Shown here: one piece after another, positions 6,100-7,369 of the stretch
Numbering within the stretch: position 1 is the stretch's first letter
Layout of the letters: each line of letters opens with the position of its first letter
NCBI GenBank assembly: GCA_958446555.1
Contig: CAUCWU010000117.1
Span: forward strand, 1-7,369
Length of the DNA: 7,369 bases
Origin: an uncultured Lachnospiraceae bacterium
GTDB lineage: Bacteria > Bacillota > Clostridia > Lachnospirales > Lachnospiraceae
Direction: 5' to 3'
Made by a program: the position numbers and the translations under genes
Notes under the pieces: model-generated
What the model saw: only the letters and a program-made list of their open reading frames with translations
What the model was told of the DNA's origin: nothing
Databases searched by the model: none

Positions 6100-7369
6100 A
6101 TGAGGGTATGTATTGTGGCAGAGGGATGCTATCCATTTGTGGTTGGCGGTGTGTCGAGCTGGATACACAGTATGATTCGATTGTTTCCGAAGACTGAATT
6201 TGTGATTTTGGCAATTGCAGCGAATCGCTCACTTCGTGGAAAGTATGCGTATGAACTCCCAGAAAATGTGTCAGAGGTATATGAATTATATTTGCAGGAT
6301 GTAGATTGGAGTAAAAAACACAGAAGAAGACATCGTTTAAATAAAGAACAGTATAGGGCTCTTAGAAGTTTGATATTGGATCAAGATGTACAGTGGAATA
6401 TATTGTTTGATCTTTTTCAGAAAAATGATATCTCACTCAATGATCTTTTGATGGGAGAGGACTTTCTGCTTGCTGTTACAGACTGCTACAATTTAAAATA
6501 TAGTCAGCTCGTTTTTTCGGATTTTTTGTGGACAATGAGATCCATCTATCTTCCATTGTTTATTACATTGCAGATGGAGCTTCCAAAGGCAGATCTGTAT
6601 CACTGCGTAGCAACTGGTTATGCTGGTGTGCTAGGCAGTATGGCTAAGCACATATATGGAAGCCGTTTGCTTGTATCGGAGCATGGAATCTATACACGTG
6701 AACGAGAAGAGGAACTGATCAAGGCAAAGTGGGTAAATGGAATCTATAAAAATATCTGGATTGATCAGTTTCGAAAGATGTCAAAGCTTGCTTATCAGGA
6801 GAGTAGTTTAGTCACAAGTCTCTTTGAGCAGGCAAGACAGCTTCAGATTGAACTGGGGTGTCCACCAGAGAAAACAGCAGTTACGCCTAATGGAATCCGC
6901 GTGGAAAACTTGCAAAATATTGCCGGAAAGCAGCCTGAGGATGAGGTGAAAATCAATATCGGAGCTGTTCTTCGTGTTACACCGATAAAGGATGTTAAGA
7001 CAATGATTCAGGCATTTGCCTTTGCAAAAGCCAAAGAGCCACGCTTGAAACTATGGATCATGGGACCCTGGGATGAGGATGAGGAGTATGCGAAGGAATG
7101 CTTTGAACTTTCCGAGACACTTGGTCTTTCTGAGGATATTGAGTTTACTGGACGAATCAACATTAAGGATTATCTAGGACGAATGGATATGACAATTTTA
7201 ACAAGTGTCAGTGAGGGTCAGCCACTTACTATTCTTGAAAGTTATGCAGCGCATAAGCCGGTGATTGCAACTGATGTTGGAAACTGTCATGGTTTAATCT
7301 ATGGTGAGAGCGATGATTTTGGACCAGCAGGAATGATTACCCATATCATGAATGTCGAGGAGATTGCTA
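6100..7369 (+). CDS. pelF: PelF, GT4-family Pel polymerase glycosyltransferase, 3' end missing
   Basis: An open frame starts at ATG 6100 and runs off the window, giving 423 residues of a family usually near 470-510. It matches PelF throughout: the N-terminal DUF3492-type region has EGCYPFVVGGVSSW (residues 8-21), the mid region has SEHGIYTRERE (193-203), and the C-terminal Rossmann domain has LRVTPIKD (R292, K297) and the GT4 catalytic EX7E motif SEGQPLTILE (E372, E380), followed by KPVIATDVGN. PelF is a soluble cytosolic retaining glycosyltransferase that uses a UDP-sugar to build the Pel chain, working with PelD, PelE and PelG at the inner membrane face. AAAGGAG ends seven bases before the start. 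All motifs look intact, so the enzyme should be active. pelG is expected next, beyond the window. Confidence 0.97.
   Translation, partial: MRVCIVAEGCYPFVVGGVSSWIHSMIRLFPKTEFVILAIAANRSLRGKYAYELPENVSEVYELYLQDVDWSKKHRRRHRLNKEQYRALRSLILDQDVQWNILFDLFQKNDISLNDLLMGEDFLLAVTDCYNLKYSQLVFSDFLWTMRSIYLPLFITLQMELPKADLYHCVATGYAGVLGSMAKHIYGSRLLVSEHGIYTREREEELIKAKWVNGIYKNIWIDQFRKMSKLAYQESSLVTSLFEQARQLQIELGCPPEKTAVTPNGIRVENLQNIAGKQPEDEVKINIGAVLRVTPIKDVKTMIQAFAFAKAKEPRLKLWIMGPWDEDEEYAKECFELSETLGLSEDIEFTGRINIKDYLGRMDMTILTSVSEGQPLTILESYAAHKPVIATDVGNCHGLIYGESDDFGPAGMITHIMNVEEIA

Overview
The window reads as an internal stretch of a Gram-positive Pel exopolysaccharide operon, all on the + strand, probably from a low-to-moderate GC Clostridia member (Lachnospiraceae-like). 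That placement rests on strong AGGAGG-type ribosome binding sites, AT-rich codon and spacer use, and the set of genes. It is an inference; there is no marker gene here.

Layout: (1) the 3' part of pelD, a cyclic-di-GMP receptor with a GAF domain and a degenerate GGDEF domain that keeps the inhibitory-site RxxD; (2) pelE, with two membrane helices and a cytosolic TPR-like domain, overlapping pelD by ATGA; (3) a 795-residue polytopic membrane protein with GT-C-glycosyltransferase-like features, which is not part of the classical Pel set; (4) a 623-residue membrane-anchored PelA/DUF2194-like protein in which the metal-binding residues of the deacetylase domain appear to be replaced; (5) an 81-base AT-rich spacer; (6) the 5' part of pelF, the family GT4 polymerising glycosyltransferase, cut by the window end. 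The PelG transporter gene would be expected just downstream, and the membrane-spanning N-terminus of PelD upstream; neither is visible.

Working model, from the Pel systems of Pseudomonas and Bacillus cereus: PelD senses c-di-GMP and, with PelE, recruits and activates cytosolic PelF, which polymerises an amino-sugar-rich glycan exported through PelG. The extracytoplasmic PelA-like protein would normally deacetylate the polymer. Two points break from that model: the inserted GT-C-like membrane protein and the apparently catalytically dead PelA-like protein next to it. Together they suggest a variant Pel system whose polymer may be modified differently. No RNA genes, mobile elements, CRISPR arrays or convincing terminators were seen, and no stretch longer than 300 bases lacks a gene.
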